The translations under genes and the position numbers were made by a program. The notes under the pieces were generated by a model. That model saw only the letters and a list, made by a program, of their open reading frames with translations, did no database searches and had not been told where the DNA came from. A stretch of 64,000 nt of DNA from Gordionus sp. m RMFG-2023 (taxonomy: Eukaryota; Nematomorpha; Gordioida; Chordodea; Parachordodidae): the NCBI RefSeq assembly GCF_954871325.1, contig NC_088777.1, forward strand, positions 48,461,366 through 48,525,365. Reading direction: 5' to 3'. Position 1 is the stretch's first letter, and every line of letters begins with the position of its first letter. Of this stretch, positions 10,460 to 22,299 are shown piece by piece.

Positions 10460-12759
10460 AAAAAAAGTAGCGCGCTAAAAATTAAATAATTACAAAAAAA
10501 TATTACCAAAAAGTTAGCGCGCTAATTAGTGAGCTACTTTAACAACTCTGGTATATAGTGACCTATTGTAAACATTCTTATGGAATAGAAGTTAGGGGTG
10601 TGAGAGGAGTGGTTATGGTACTAAATAAGCCTATTCCCCAGTGGCACTTGACGGCTACTCCTATGAAATCTCATGAACAATTTTTCCAAACTTCTATTGG
10701 TTCAATCAGTGTTTTACACAATTTGTGCTCAGACCAAACCGATCTCTAATATAGATATTAAATTTCTATTATATAAATTTTACAAACAGACAATATATCT
10801 GAAGTTTTTGTTAAAAAACCTTTAAAAATATTTAATAAAATTTATTTTAAATATCAATATAACAAATATTTTTAAAAATATTTAAGTTCAATCATTTGAT
10901 TTAGGATAAAAAAATTAAAAATAATTTAAAATCCCAAATTCTACATTTAATTTTTGCATTTTACCCGGGCCCTCATATACTTCTTAATATGATAATATAC
11001 TATATCATCGTAAACCTTAAGTGCAATTTTTATTATCTCAAGGAGATGGTCAGAAATTTTATATTTCTGATCTTTGTATACGATATTTATTTTTTCTAAA
11101 CAACTCAATCCAAAAGTTAATTGCCCTTAAACACTCTCTGAGGTTTCCATTTTGCAAAAATTAAAATTTTTTAAAATATATTTAGGCCACAGTTTAAAAA
11201 TATTTTAAAATTTAATTAAAAATTTCCTATTTTTTTGCGCAAACCATTGCTTAATTTTTATATTAAGAAGCATATGAAATGTAGAAAAAATGTGATTTAT
11301 TTATTGTGTCAACGTGAGGAAAAAATAAGTATGAGAAAACGTGAGAGATGTGAATTCCTAAGATCTAATGTTTCAATCTCATTCACCACCGATAAATGAT
11401 GAGTAATTAAAATTAGTCAAATTTAGGACAGGAGTATAAATTAACATATCCTCATTTTCGAAATAATTTTATTTAGTCCATTGAACAATTTAATCCATTG
11501 AACAAAATATCGGATATCTAGAAGGATAATTCCATTTAAATATGCATCAATAACAGATCAGCTGACCACTCATCATATTGATTTACCATATAAACAACTT
11601 ATATTAAAATTTGATGTAAACTTTAAAAAAAAAAATTCAGGGTTTCATAAATTTCATTACAGGTAACCAAAAGGGTATTTTTTTTACCAGCTGATTTATG
11701 TTGAACTACCACTAGCCTTCATCTATTACCCATTTCAAGTTTTTTAAACTTCAAAAAAAACATATTAAGACCTAGATTCGCCTAATTTAAGTGGTTATAT
11801 TTTAAAATTAATTTCATTTTAGCACCAAAATCTAATTTTCATGTTACGAAAAGTTTAGAAGTAATTCTGAGCACCCAAGATCTAGACCCAACAACGATAA
11901 CAAGGAATAATAGGAATGCCTAGTGTTAAATCTTTTTATATTTATTAAGTTAGTTTAACTATGATCAAACATGTCTTCGTTTTTGAATTGCCAACAATAA
12001 TGCCATCCAAAAGTTAAATATTTTAAATTTATATGAATTATATTTAAAGTGTCTGCCATATTAATATACTATTAATTATGATAAATATACTCTTTATTTT
12101 AAACTAGTATATTTAAAAAATTAATGTCACAATTGTGATAAATGGAATTATACCAATACGAAGCAAAAAAAAAGACAAAATTCAGCCACTTCGCATACGC
12201 ACTTTAGAAAATTTTTTTTTAACTTATAATATTCCATAATGAAATTTTTTAAAAAATTGGTAAATTTTGTCATTACCTTACAATTGATGAATTACATTAT
12301 TAAAGTGCTAGGGAAAATTAATATTTGTTTTAAAAACTTTTTTCAGAACTTATATCGGCCTTGAATAAAAATGCAATTATATAAGTGTGAATCCACTAGG
12401 TAAATATATTGGTAAAAAATTTAATCAACTTAAAGGGATTTTTTAAATCATTTTATTTTTCAAAGATAATTCATATTAATTTCTGCTAAACATAATAAAA
12501 ATTTTAAAAATTCGCCCTTTGCTTAATGTGTAGCGCAAAAATTTTTATTCACTTTTTGTGCTTAATGATATTGCGATATAATCAACTTAATCGATTGAAG
12601 GAACTTACTCCTTTTCTCGCGATGAATATCATTTTATCTCTGAACATTACTGCAAAATAGCAATGAGTCATTACTAGTTGGCACTCAGTGGCGAAATATG
12701 AAGATAACCCATTTCTAGAAAAAAAGGGTAGTGAATCCTTTGCGAACTTAGGTAAATAG

Positions 12760-13245
12760 ATGATTGTTGATCTCTCTTACATAAACTACTCGATAAATAT
12801 AACTTATGGTATACTCATGTCAATACAAATAGGTCTAGGTTTAATAAGAAATTTTATATATTTTTGGTGTCTATTCAAAAATCGAAAAATTAGGAATCCA
12901 GATACATTAGCTCCACCTAGCAACAATGCTAAATTCATCGAATTTAATAAATCGCCCGATACAAATGTCAATAAAAATTTATCTTCGAGACAAGAGAATC
13001 CATTTGGATCTTTAGCGAGACCGAAAAGAAATATATATCTGTATATCAAGACTCTGACAATCTCCGATTTCTTATTCTGTGTCAACTCCATTGCATTACC
13101 CGTCATCTACATAGCATGTTATAATACCTGTCGCAAATCATATTTCTTTACTTTAATATATAATTAGGATTGGATTTCCTTTGATGGATGGCTTTACTAA
13201 TTTTAGTTACATATTGAGGGTCTTTATATCTTTGGATCGCCTATA
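12760..13245 (+). pseudogene. Truncated rhodopsin-type GPCR, array copy 3
   Basis: The open frame from the ATG at 12760 gives a start matching copy 2 (MIVDLSYINYS), TM1 (IRNFIYFWCLFKNR, with the usual GN altered to RN), and TM2 (IKTLTISDFLFCV). A frame break near 13140-13165 is followed, in another frame, by GFPLMDGFTNFSYILRVFI and SLDRL. All similarity to copy 2 ends at about 13245, directly after the DRL motif, so TM4 to TM7 are absent. Downstream sequence to 13630 is unrelated and is followed by a hAT end fragment. Loss of the 3' half could come from a deletion or from an unequal exchange within the array. Confidence 0.75.
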
Positions 13246-13630
13246 CATATTATTCTAAATTATTAAATTTGTTTATACATAATCATGATTTACCAATAAA
13301 ATAAACATATATAGTACAAAATTTAATCAAATTTAGTCTACTAAATATCGTAAATAAGGATGGATATTGTATTTATTACTATAGCAAATAATTTTTAAGA
13401 AAATAAGGAATACATGGGTTATTTTACTGGGGTATTTTTATTTTCCCAGTACCAATTTGAACATCAGCATTTTATCTTGTTTAAGCATTTTTTTATGGAT
13501 AGTATATGAGTAATCTTTAAATAATAAATTAGGGCCTAAAAAATTTAGCTTTTTAAATTATATTTTTATAATATTTTTCTCTAAAATACTAACATTTGTC
13601 CAGACCTATAATCCAAATATACCTATATTA

Positions 13631-13994
13631 TTAGGTCTTAAGTAAATTCGAAAAAAAAATTTCGGTGTTTTTCCGGGGGTTATTTTCCCTGGATTCCTTC
13701 AATTTCATTAATATCATCATTGTTTTGACTCGCTTACATCGGTTTGGATATCCATTTGCGATGAAATTTTTAAATAATTTACACCAGATTAGGTATAAAA
13801 TACAAATTGAAAATATAAATTTCATTTTCAAAATAAATCATATTTAAATTTTCTTGTTTTATAGTTACATTCATTATATTCTACCTAGCTACTTTCAAGA
13901 ATCGCGCTAAAAAAAAATTAAATAATTGGAAAATAAGTAGCGCGCTATTAGCTATCGTTACTAAAAAAAATAGCGCTCTACTTTAACAACTTTG
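13631..13994 (-). mobile_element. hAT right-end fragment (same family as 7798-10550)
   Basis: Parallels 10180-10550: decayed first transposase exon (AATTTCATTAATATCAT near 13700, GGTTTGGATATCCA near 13740), the shared A+T-rich 5' region, GTAGCGCGCTA subterminal motifs, and the end TTTAACAACTTTG at 13982-13994. No left end was found to the left, so this is a one-ended fragment. No target duplication could be assigned. Confidence 0.75.
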
Positions 13995-15062
13995 AAAATT
14001 TTGTCCAGTTTGCGAATCAGATCCGAAATTTTATTTTTAATGATAATTTTTAAATCCACTCACTTTACTTTGCCCGCGTTAAGTTGAATCAGATTCACAT
14101 CGGTCAATGAGGGATTTCTAATTTATAAAGTGCCCCCCCCCCACATCTCTACAAATTCGGGACAAATACACTTATATAATTTGAAACTTACTACTGTCGA
14201 AGAATGTTGTGCCCGGCATATTTATTTTTTAAAGTATTTTACTCATTTTGTTGTATTTTATAATAATTTATGGTAATATAAAACAGTGGAATAAGGTAGA
14301 CTATGATAAATGAAGAGAAATCATGAAATTAATTCTAATAATATAATTTTTGAAAAAAATAACTAAGATAATTTTTTTTAATCATGAATTATTTTTTTAA
14401 AAACAAGACCTTGATTTAAATTAGATTTAAATAGTCGTCAAATCCGTATATATTAACTATTATCGGTAAGTTGTAGTGAAAAAATTTTTTCAATCAGCCT
14501 AAATTAAAACCTATTTCTAAAGGGTGGCAAAAATTATCGAGTATGATAAATTAGGCAGATAAAATGCTAGATTTCGACGGAGCACTAAATGTAGTTTTTG
14601 CTAAAAATCGTACAATATAATATAAAGGACATCATGAACACCGATAGTTGTCTTTTAATAGAGAAAACTAAATTTTAAAAATCTCCATGATTTTTTATAC
14701 ATTTCGCCAAAATTCTGGAAAATTTATGATTGCGGAAACGGATAACATTCGTATTTAAATTTTAAATGATCCGGAACTAGTTTGATGAAAAATATCTATG
14801 TTTCAAATTCCAATTCAAATTAATCTTTTGTTTTTTCGAATTCAAATGTGTGTTTATAATTTCTTATCAGGTCCTTTTGTTTTAGATCTAGTCTTGAAAT
14901 AAATAGAAGAGATTTATTCAAGCCAAATAATGTTATTTACATATTATAGTTTATATATATAAATAATCCTACTTTCTTCTCATAGACATATTTAATGATA
15001 TTCCTACATTAATATTAATATTCGAGCAATTATATTTTCTTAAAATAAAACTTTCTAAAGAG
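13995..15062. other. Spacer upstream of the serpin
   Basis: No coding or repeat feature recognised apart from a run of 12 C near 14131. A TATATATA stretch at about 14951-14961 lies 100 bases upstream of the serpin ATG and could serve as a core promoter, but A+T-rich runs of this kind are everywhere in the window. Confidence 0.35.
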
Positions 15063-17079
15063 ATGATCTTCAAATTTTTAATCCTTTTACTATTCGGTAA
15101 AAAAAAGAATATCAAATAACTCATGAAAATAAAAATATTTCTTGTATAATTCTGTTTTTTTAAAGTTGGGCATGTTGCAAGCTATACGTACAAGTACGTT
15201 AATGACCCCAAATTATTCGAGGTTGTGAATGCTAATTGGAAAGTCGCAATTGATATGTACAAGTAAATAAAACAAAATCAATATTTATTTTGTTACACAC
15301 AGATTTTTAAAAACGGCTAAATCAATATTATATCCAGAAAAATATTTACGCGAGCCTGAAGATTTTGGTCATGGATGGCACAAAAGTTTATACATCTATT
15401 AGGAAAACCTCGTGGCTTAGTGTAATATTTTTCTGGCTAAAATATTGAGTTGGCCGTTTTTTTAAAAATCGACTTATTGAAGGGCATTTTCCTTAAAATA
15501 ATATTATTATTATAAAGAACTATAATTTTTTATGAATACAATATAAACAATTTTGAACTCTTACGAAGACTGTATGATTCTTTTGCATTAAATTTATTCA
15601 TTTTTGTTTAAATTAATCATACATAACTAAATTAATCAAAATAAAAGGCAATTATTGAAAAAAAATCCCGGAGATGGCTTCTTGTTTTCCCCTTATTCCA
15701 TGATCGTAGATCTCCTAGGACTGCATGAAGGAGCCAATGGGCATACGGCCAACGCTATTAGATGTAAACTGGGTTTGGCTAATATTACAAGCCACTATAA
15801 AGTTAAGCTATTAATAATTTACATCGAAGTCATGAACCAAAAAAATTACGAACTTTTATCTTCCAAATTTTTTTATTTCGATGACTCGATAAGACTGCTA
15901 ACGAAATACACGTCGGACACAGCAATGTTTTTCCTGGATGCGGTCAACATAGAATTTTCAGACACTGTAGCGGCTACCTCTAAAATAAATCAAAAAGTGA
16001 GTGAAGATACAAATGGTAAAATGTCCCACCATATTCCGGATGGCTTGCTTACGTCTGACACTAAATTTTTGATCAGCAGTGCGCTTGATTTTAAAGTTTT
16101 ATATTTTATAAAATAATTTAATCTTGATGAATTCTCTTTTCTTTGATATCAATTAGTTTAATTAATCAATTATTGCATTATCTTTTCAGTTATCTTATTT
16201 CTATTAGATAAAATTTAATGAAATGAAATATATATAAAAAAGAAAGAGAATTAATAAATATACGATTAATTTTAAAAGATAAATAAATACACAAAATCTG
16301 ATCCATTTTAATTTTCAAGTGTAAATGGGAGGTACAATTTGATTCCGTTATCCAAGGTCAGTTTAAAACTGTAGATGGAGCGTTTAAACCTCAAACTTAT
16401 ATGGAAAAGACCGGTGTGTTTAAAATTGGTTATATCCCAAATTTATCCCTCAGAATATTGGAACTGCCTTATTTTAATAATACCCTTGCAAGTTATATAT
16501 TCTTGCCTAATTGCAGCGTCGGTCTAACGGCCTTCGAAACCTCTCGCTTAGATACGAAAACCTTAATAGACTTAATCGCTGCCCTAAAACCTATGAACGC
16601 TAGGATCTCAATACCCAGGTTCGAAGCTTCATCTCACCACCAACTAAGCTCGGATTTTGAGGCCATTGGCCTGGGCAATCTATTTACACCAGGTGATAAT
16701 TTATTGTTGTAAGTTAAATTCATTTCGAAATCATATTTTTTTTAAATTAATATTTGTGGTGTGGGCATATTAATATCCTCACTATAAAGGATTCGAAATT
16801 TAAATCATTAAGAAACTAAAGAATAAAATAAATTATTTTTTAGGCGAAGCCGATTTTTCTAGGATATATTCAAATGCTGTAGCCGATAAATTGGCCCTAA
16901 ATTATTATGTCCAACAAGCTAGTGTAAGTTTCGATATAGAAGGAGCTAATTCCCCCTCTCAAGAGACTCCTGTAAATCCTGAAACCACTGAAGAGTTCAA
17001 AGCGGATCATTCATTTCTTTACGTCATTATTGGTAAAAGGAGAAACGTCCCCTTCTTTATTGGCAGGTACAATGGATAA
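15063..17079 (+). CDS. Secreted serpin, five exons, 395 residues
   Basis: Exons 15063-15096, 15166-15262, 15648-16095, 16320-16692 and 16844-17079 have GT..AG borders and matching phases, summing to 1188 nt. The N-terminus MIFKFLILLLFVGHVAS is a signal peptide split by intron 1. Serpin landmarks are FLFSPYSMIVDLLGLHEGA (about residues 54-72, the SPxS motif), KVSEDTNGKM then SALDFKCKWEVQFD (strand s3A/breach region, about 189-202), LELPYFNN, and near the C-terminus EFKADHSFLYVI and PFFIGRYNG (usual F-x-G-R-V). Length fits the family. The reactive-centre loop is atypical: the hinge reads IEGANSPSQETP (349-360), with Pro at about P11 and Glu at P8, and the loop to the ADH motif is about 4-5 residues shorter than in alpha-1-antitrypsin or antithrombin. 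Inhibitory activity is therefore doubtful. Intron 2 holds a MITE. Confidence 0.92.
15300..15487. mobile_element. GTTGTTAAA-type MITE, in serpin intron 2
   Basis: A roughly 190-bp copy of the short hAT-like MITE family also seen at 22300, 27905, 28170, 37940, 40812 and 42930. Left half TTTTTAAAAACGGCTAAATC and right half GGCTAAAATATTGAGTTGGCC are long imperfect inverted repeats. The extreme ends are eroded. Confidence 0.8.
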
Positions 17080-17232
17080 AATAATCTGAAAAGCACTGTG
17101 ATCTTATAATTCAAATGAATATGGGTGTTATTTAAACTATAATGGATATTATATATAGATTTTTTTTTAAAATTATATTAACAGATATATATAATATAGT
17201 TTTAAATATCATGTGCACAGAAATTGATAACA

Positions 17233-17255
17233 AATAAACAAATAAACAAATAAAA
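17233..17255 (+). promoter_or_regulatory. Candidate serpin polyadenylation signals
   Basis: Three overlapping-phase AATAAA hexamers (first at 17233 and 17241) lie about 155-175 bases after the serpin stop, a suitable place for 3' end formation. In such A+T-rich DNA this is suggestive only. Confidence 0.4.
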
Positions 17256-17600
17256 AAATTTATTTAAACATTTTATTTAAATATTCTATTTGTCGATTAA
17301 TTTCGCAATAAAATTATATATTTAAAATGTTTTATTCCAGTTTTGTTTCTAAATTAAAATTAATACCTTCTTAAGAATTTATATTTAAGAACACTTTTAA
17401 ACAATTATACATGTGAGGAAACATTCCCAGAAAAGGAACTTTGAGAAAAATGGCGTTATGGAAACGGTTAGAACTAACAGCCGAAACATTATCTATAATA
17501 TATATAAAAACCTTGTCACAAAAATAGCGTTACGCTCTCATGTCACACTTTTCATGTCCCACTTTATAATATATATTCAAAAAATCGTTAATTTTGAAAA

Positions 17601-17675
17601 GTTCCTTTGGCCCAATCGGGCAAGAACTTCGCTTACTGGATTATTGGACTTGGTTCGAATCCCGGCAAATGTTTT
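17601..17675 (+). repeat. tRNA-derived SINE-like sequence
   Basis: TGGCCCAATCGG (17608-17619) fits the Pol III A box with one change, and GGTTCGAATCC (17652-17662) is a perfect B box, spaced like a tRNA gene. The predicted acceptor stem (GTTCCTT against CAAATGT) does not pair and the T stem has a mismatch, so this is not a working tRNA. A tRNA-derived SINE head or tRNA pseudogene is the likely identity. Two TTTTTTTTCTTAATCTG repeats follow. Confidence 0.55.
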
Positions 17676-17719
17676 TTTTCTTAATCTGGTAAAATATTTT
17701 TTTTTCTTAATCTGACAAA

Positions 17720-18700
17720 ATTAATCAAATAGATACGATTCAAAGAGTACGAGATTTATTTAAATACTTTTTTAATTCTTGAATTTATGTATAATTTAAA
17801 ATTTAAACCATTATATGGGGAATCAGAATTTTATATTTTATTTGATGAGGGATGAATCAGAAATTTTCCTATCTTATGAGGTGTTATTTAAAAATTTATA
17901 TTTATTTAGGGTTATTCTAAAATTTTCCATTATTTTTATAAAATATGTTAATAAAGTATATATTTAGTAATTTTAATTTATGTGTACAACAATTAAAAAG
18001 TCTTTTAAAATAAATTTTTATTCATTTGTATTTTATAATCTAAAAATTTATTCTTGCATATGAGAGTTTTATGTTAAAACCCTTAAGAAGGATCCATTCC
18101 ACATTGAATTTTATACAACTTTATATCTCTTAATTAGGTAATTTTTATGCATAAGTAAATATTTGCATCTCTCTTATCTTTTCTGAAATTGGCCTTTCTA
18201 CATGCATTCCATAGTTTTGTGTTTTTTCTCATAACTTCATAATTTAATTGTAGAATGTATATTTTGCATAACTTATTATAACCTTTTTGATTAAATGTAT
18301 AACTTTTTGTTTAACTTATATATAATTTGACTATGATTAAAGTTAACCTCCTATTATTTGTTAACTTAGAATATCTTTTTATTTTTTCTATTGTAATTTA
18401 ATAACAATGTCTTAAATTTAAATTTATATTTTGTAACTAAGTAATAAATCATTTGTAAGGGTGGTGGTTTGTTTAAAATTTAAATTAGAATAATGAACAT
18501 ATTTTTAGCATGGTACTTTAATATGTATTCATGATTTTCATATAAATATTAGGCAGGAGCTAACAAGTACAACGATAGGTAAATCAGATATTTCCCCTTC
18601 ATTTGATCCTAATTTTGAAAAATTTTCCTAATAATATAAATGGCAAAAAAAATATATACATAGACAGATTTAATTCTTATAAACCCCTATATCACACCTA
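17720..18700. other. A+T-rich spacer, nothing recognised
   Basis: No coding pattern, terminal repeats or RNA gene were seen on either strand. Confidence 0.4.
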
Positions 18701-18714
18701 TTTTTCTGGACCCA

Positions 18715-19715
18715 AAGAAAAAAATAAATTATTCTGGGTTCTCCTGGGTTTGGGAAATATTTTTCACAATTAATATGGACTTGGAAGTAGCTTGGGTTAG
18801 AATCCTGAAAATTTTTTAATTTTTAATATGGGTTAGAAATTGGCCTGAAAATTTCTTTTGGAGACATGGCCAGGCCTGATCAAATACCAAGGCCCATGCA
18901 ACTTTCATATTCTGATTGTATTTTTAAATGCATTGTGACTTTTTATATATTTTATTTCAGTTCTCAACTATCAAAATTATTATGGTCTTTTTGAGAAAAT
19001 TTTCCCAAGTGGCTTGTAAATTTTTTTAATATTAGGCATAGGTGTAATATTTAACACAGAATATTTATATGGCCCTCAGGTATAAGCTAATTTAAATATA
19101 TTTTATAAAAATAGTATTCAATCTCAGTCTTAATGGGTTGGCTTTTGTCTGAAGTAAGAGTGAGCTGGGTTAAAATAGAATAAAAAATAGATATGGTTTT
19201 GAGAGATTTACCTATCTCCCGGGTTGGGAAAAAATTTTGAAAATTACTATGGGTTGGCCAGGCTTGGGAAATTTTTTTTATAAATTATATTAGGCTGGGC
19301 TTGGGGAAAATTTTTCAAAAATATTATGAGCTAGAATGCTTGAGAATTTTTTTATTATTAACTATGAGTCAGACATTGGCCTAAAATATTTTTTATGCAG
19401 GCCTGGGATCGGCCTGATCAAAAAACCTAGGCCCATGAAAATCTGATTTTGATTGTATTTTCAACAGTATGATTATTTAAATATTTTATTTCAGTTCTCA
19501 ACTACCAAAAATATTATAATCACTGGGCTTGGAAGAATTTTTCAAAATTATTATGGCTTTGTACTTTGCCTGAGATTTTTTTAATATTAAATATTAGGTA
19601 TAAATGATCAGTAATATTTATCAAATAATATTGGTATTATCAAGTAAAAGCTTTAAATTTAATTTTACCAAACAATAGTATTTACACTTAGTTTTAATGG
19701 ATTAAACCTGGCATG
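18715..19715 (+). repeat. Diverged tandem duplication, period about 535 bp
   Basis: GGCCTGATCAAA at 18873 and 19411, and TTTATTTCAGTTCTCAACTA ending just past 18961 and 19495, give offsets of 538 and 534. Each unit contains internal degenerate subrepeats of the form GGGYTTGGGAAAATTTTT-CAAAATTATTATGG. No coding frame was seen. Confidence 0.75.
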
Positions 19716-19719
19716 AAGG

Positions 19720-20270
19720 GGGGGGATTAAAAGAATAATAATCGGATATTATTTTCAAATAAGAGGTAACAACTATCATAAAGGTAAGAAGAAAATTCTC
19801 ATTCCCCGTCATTTTTAACGGGCTATCTTCTAGTAAAAATATAAGAGTCTTAAACGTATATTATACTTGTGCAATTATATTACCTTAATACGTTGTTGGT
19901 TTTTTTAATGTATTTTTCATTCGATAATGTCCATGAAATATCATTGCATATAAAAAATTATTTATTTTTTTAATTTCAGGTGTCTCAGGAGTTACATATC
20001 TGTATATATGTGAAATAATGCAGTCTTAAATTATATGTTCTAACTTAGTATTTTATTAGAAATAGAGGACTAAAGATATCAAGGGCAGTGTCTAAATGGA
20101 CTTGGAAACAAGGAAGGAACAATATAGCTTCATATGAACGTAAACTTTAAAGAGAGTATTAATTATTTTTTGGGTGAAAAGAAATAAGTAAGTTTAAATG
20201 ATTTTTGTTATTGTAAAACAAGATTCTTCTCACTTTGCAAATTAGAATATAGTTTATACCCACACATATC
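19720..20270. other. Spacer, nothing recognised
   Basis: No convincing exon or repeat end. A polypyrimidine-AG at about 19970-19980 resembles a splice acceptor but no protein-like sequence follows it. Confidence 0.35.
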
Positions 20271-20295
20271 AGGAATTGAAGGATACCTATAGTAA

Positions 20296-20424
20296 GCATT
20301 TTTCGAGGAATAGTGGATGAAGAAGGGACAAGGTTACCTTCCTTTGTGCCAAAACGAGTTAATGAATATAACTTAACGTTTCGTTTACATCGACATTATA
20401 GGATTATTTATCATAAATTCATCT
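20296..20424 (+). other. Unassigned protein-like ORF segment
   Basis: The plus strand encodes FRGIVDEEGTRLPSFVPK then RVNEYNLTFRLHRHYRIIYH without a stop, with mixed codon composition unlike the surrounding A+T-rich DNA. I do not recognise the family. It ends in a stop after FISIK at about 20424. It could be a single exon of a host gene or a fragment of a transposon polyprotein; a LINE tail begins 140 bases downstream. Confidence 0.3.
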
Positions 20425-20559
20425 CGATAAAATAACATTAAATATGGCTTTAAAGGTAAATCTCTCATGTGGGATTATACTAATTATTTAAGAAGAAATG
20501 AAAAAGTAAATAAATAGAAAACATTCAATATTCCCCTTAACACCATCATTAAATTTAAA

Positions 20560-20665
20560 AAATTTGGCTCATAAAATCCGAATCAAATTATTGGAGAGCA
20601 AAGAATTCCTCCTTTTAAGACAAAATATACAAATATATTTTTATATTTATTGCTTCTTTTTAAGT
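20560..20665 (+). mobile_element. LINE C-terminal scrap
   Basis: Encodes NLAHKIRIKLLESKEFLLLRQ, matching in order the extreme C-terminal region of the LINE copies at 24062 and 47470 (HKIRI.....EFL.LRQ). Too short for more detail. Confidence 0.5.
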
Positions 20666-20669
20666 ACTC

Positions 20670-22295
20670 ATTAATGTAACTTCTTAATTCAGAATCCTCC
20701 CCTCCGCTCTAACCACCTTCATAGCATTGTATTTTATATTTTACATTCTTTTTAACACAAAATTATTAACAAAAAAAAACTCCCACAGGGAAAAAACAAA
20801 ATTAGGTATTATACTATGAAGATTAAATATGAATATTAAAAATATTTTGTCACTCTAAACTATCATTATATCTGAATAAATATATCGGAAAGGAGCAAAT
20901 AACCACTCGACTCCAGTAGAAAATATATTTGTTTCGCGATAGCAAAGATTGCACTCACATTTTTAATATTTGGTTCCTGTTTATAACTTTTAGAACCCGA
21001 AAAAATATGCAGCATATAGGCAAAGGTAATGCTAATTATTGACATGCCACATCGATATTTCTACCTAAAACTTTATATTTAATGATGATATCCGATATTG
21101 ACTTAAGAATATGACGGCTGAGATGAGATGAAAAATAAATATTTTAATTTTGACGTTACATTAATATTTGTATTTATTTATTTCCCGTCGATACAAACTG
21201 TCAGCTTCTTGATTCATACATACAAAAAGACTGGGATAACCTGATGTTTGCAAGGCTCTTTGATTACTATTATTCGACTCAGCAACTTGATGGACATGTC
21301 TTCTTAGCCTCATTCAATTAAAATCTTATAATCTTAGATGCTATTCCGTCAAAAAATCTTGATCTGGCGTTTAATATTTGATAACTCAGCTTTGCTTTAT
21401 ATATATTCAGATGAATATTTCAATAGAAAATATTAACGATAACTGCCTTCTATGTAGTTTTGATTACGGTAGTCCTCACCTATACATTGGTTGAAACACT
21501 CTCATATAAAGTTTTCTATATTCTACAGGCTTCCTTACTACTATGGAACTTATTATCATGAGAAAAATAGAGAATTTCTTGTATGAAACTTCACCTGTTT
21601 TGATCCTCTCCTCCCTTATCCACTTTTAATATCAACAAGGTTATTTTAAACTTCACAGGACTCAGGATAATGACAAAATATGCCAATATTCCCTAGGAAT
21701 ATCTATTCGTACTTTTTGCCACGACCATACTCACAACATTTTAGCATCTCGGGCCCTTAGGCTTTAATTTGGGGATCCTAAGATATACCTGCATCAGTGT
21801 TTTGAGATTTAGATAATAAAATTCATTATTAATTATATATGCCTCCCTGTCTAAAACGTCTCTGGTCAGATTTCCATTCTGATCTTCTTAAGTTCTACTC
21901 TCCTCATACCATTTTATAAACTAAAATGTTTAATTCTTTCTTTTCTATTTGCTTTTCCCCTATATTGTTGTTTTAACCATTTTTTTACAAACAACCTTCT
22001 ACTTTTTTATAAATTGATTTTCCTTTTTCCTTTACATAGAAGGAAATAATAGTATCAATTCAAGATTATCAGATGCTAGAGTTAAATTACTTATTCTGAG
22101 ATTTTATCATTATTTTTTTTAAGCATCTTAAATCTAGATTATATACTCAACAAAGTAACTTATAAAAATATTTTTATATTTACGATCTATAATATTTTAT
22201 TTTTATATAGATTTAAAATGAAATATTAAATAAATTTAGTAAAAATGTTTAAAAATCCCCCCCCCCCCCCCCAAAAAAAAGACAATGTCCTCTCC
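20670..22295. other. Degenerate sequence, possible old coding remnants
   Basis: At 21180-21320 one frame reads NCQLLDSYIQKDWDNLMFAR followed by LFDYYYSTQQLDGHVFLASF, and at 21660-21800 another reads KICQYSLGISIRTFCHDHTH and ILASRALRL. Neither has recognisable motifs; they may be fragments of an old retroelement, since a pyrimidine-rich tract follows at 21930-22060. A run of about 16 C lies at 22257-22272. Confidence 0.25.
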
Positions 22296-22299
22296 ACGA

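Larger units (their letters stand above)
7798..10550 (-). mobile_element. hAT DNA transposon with 8-bp target duplication and nested LINE
   Basis: Terminal inverted repeats CAGAGTTGTTAAA (7798-7810) and TTTAACAACTCTG (10538-10550) are perfect 13-mers. They are flanked by the perfect 8-bp target duplication GTATATAG at 7790-7797 and 10551-10558. Both length of duplication and CAG-type ends are diagnostic for hAT. Coding remnants of a BED-finger hAT transposase lie on the minus strand: the N-terminal part at 10262-9606 and the C-terminal dimerisation part at 8340-8027. The middle with most of the RNase-H fold is missing and a LINE fragment (about 9600-8380) sits in its place. Both subterminal zones carry many copies of GTAGC/GCTAC. 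The element interrupts the second GPCR duplication unit. Non-autonomous now. Confidence 0.93.
2220..13245 (+). repeat. Tandem array of three GPCR-containing duplication units
   Basis: Three units share upstream sequence, a receptor gene and, for the first two, downstream sequence. Unit 1 is about 2220-5050, unit 2 about 5480-11200, unit 3 about 12200-13245. Shared 5' flanks include TTAATAAGTGTRATTAAAAAC near 2378 and 5670. Shared 3' flanks include ACCGATCTCTAATATA near 4288 and 10739, a stretch ending in TTTACCCGG.CCCTC near 4540 and 10965, and matching sequence to about 5030 and 11190. Unit 2 is longer because a 2.75-kb hAT element interrupts it. Unit 1 has about 260 extra bases (4585-4850). 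Unit 3 stops abruptly just after the third membrane segment. Confidence 0.75.

Noticed and set aside
13631-13847. Overlapping ORFs of 60-66 codons on both strands
   Set aside because: They lie in the decayed hAT right end; no conserved frame longer than a few codons.
17601-17675. Functional tRNA gene
   Set aside because: A and B boxes are present but the acceptor and T stems do not pair.
17413-17715. 100-codon plus-strand ORF
   Set aside because: Covers the tRNA-like sequence, with low-complexity residues and no splice or family support.
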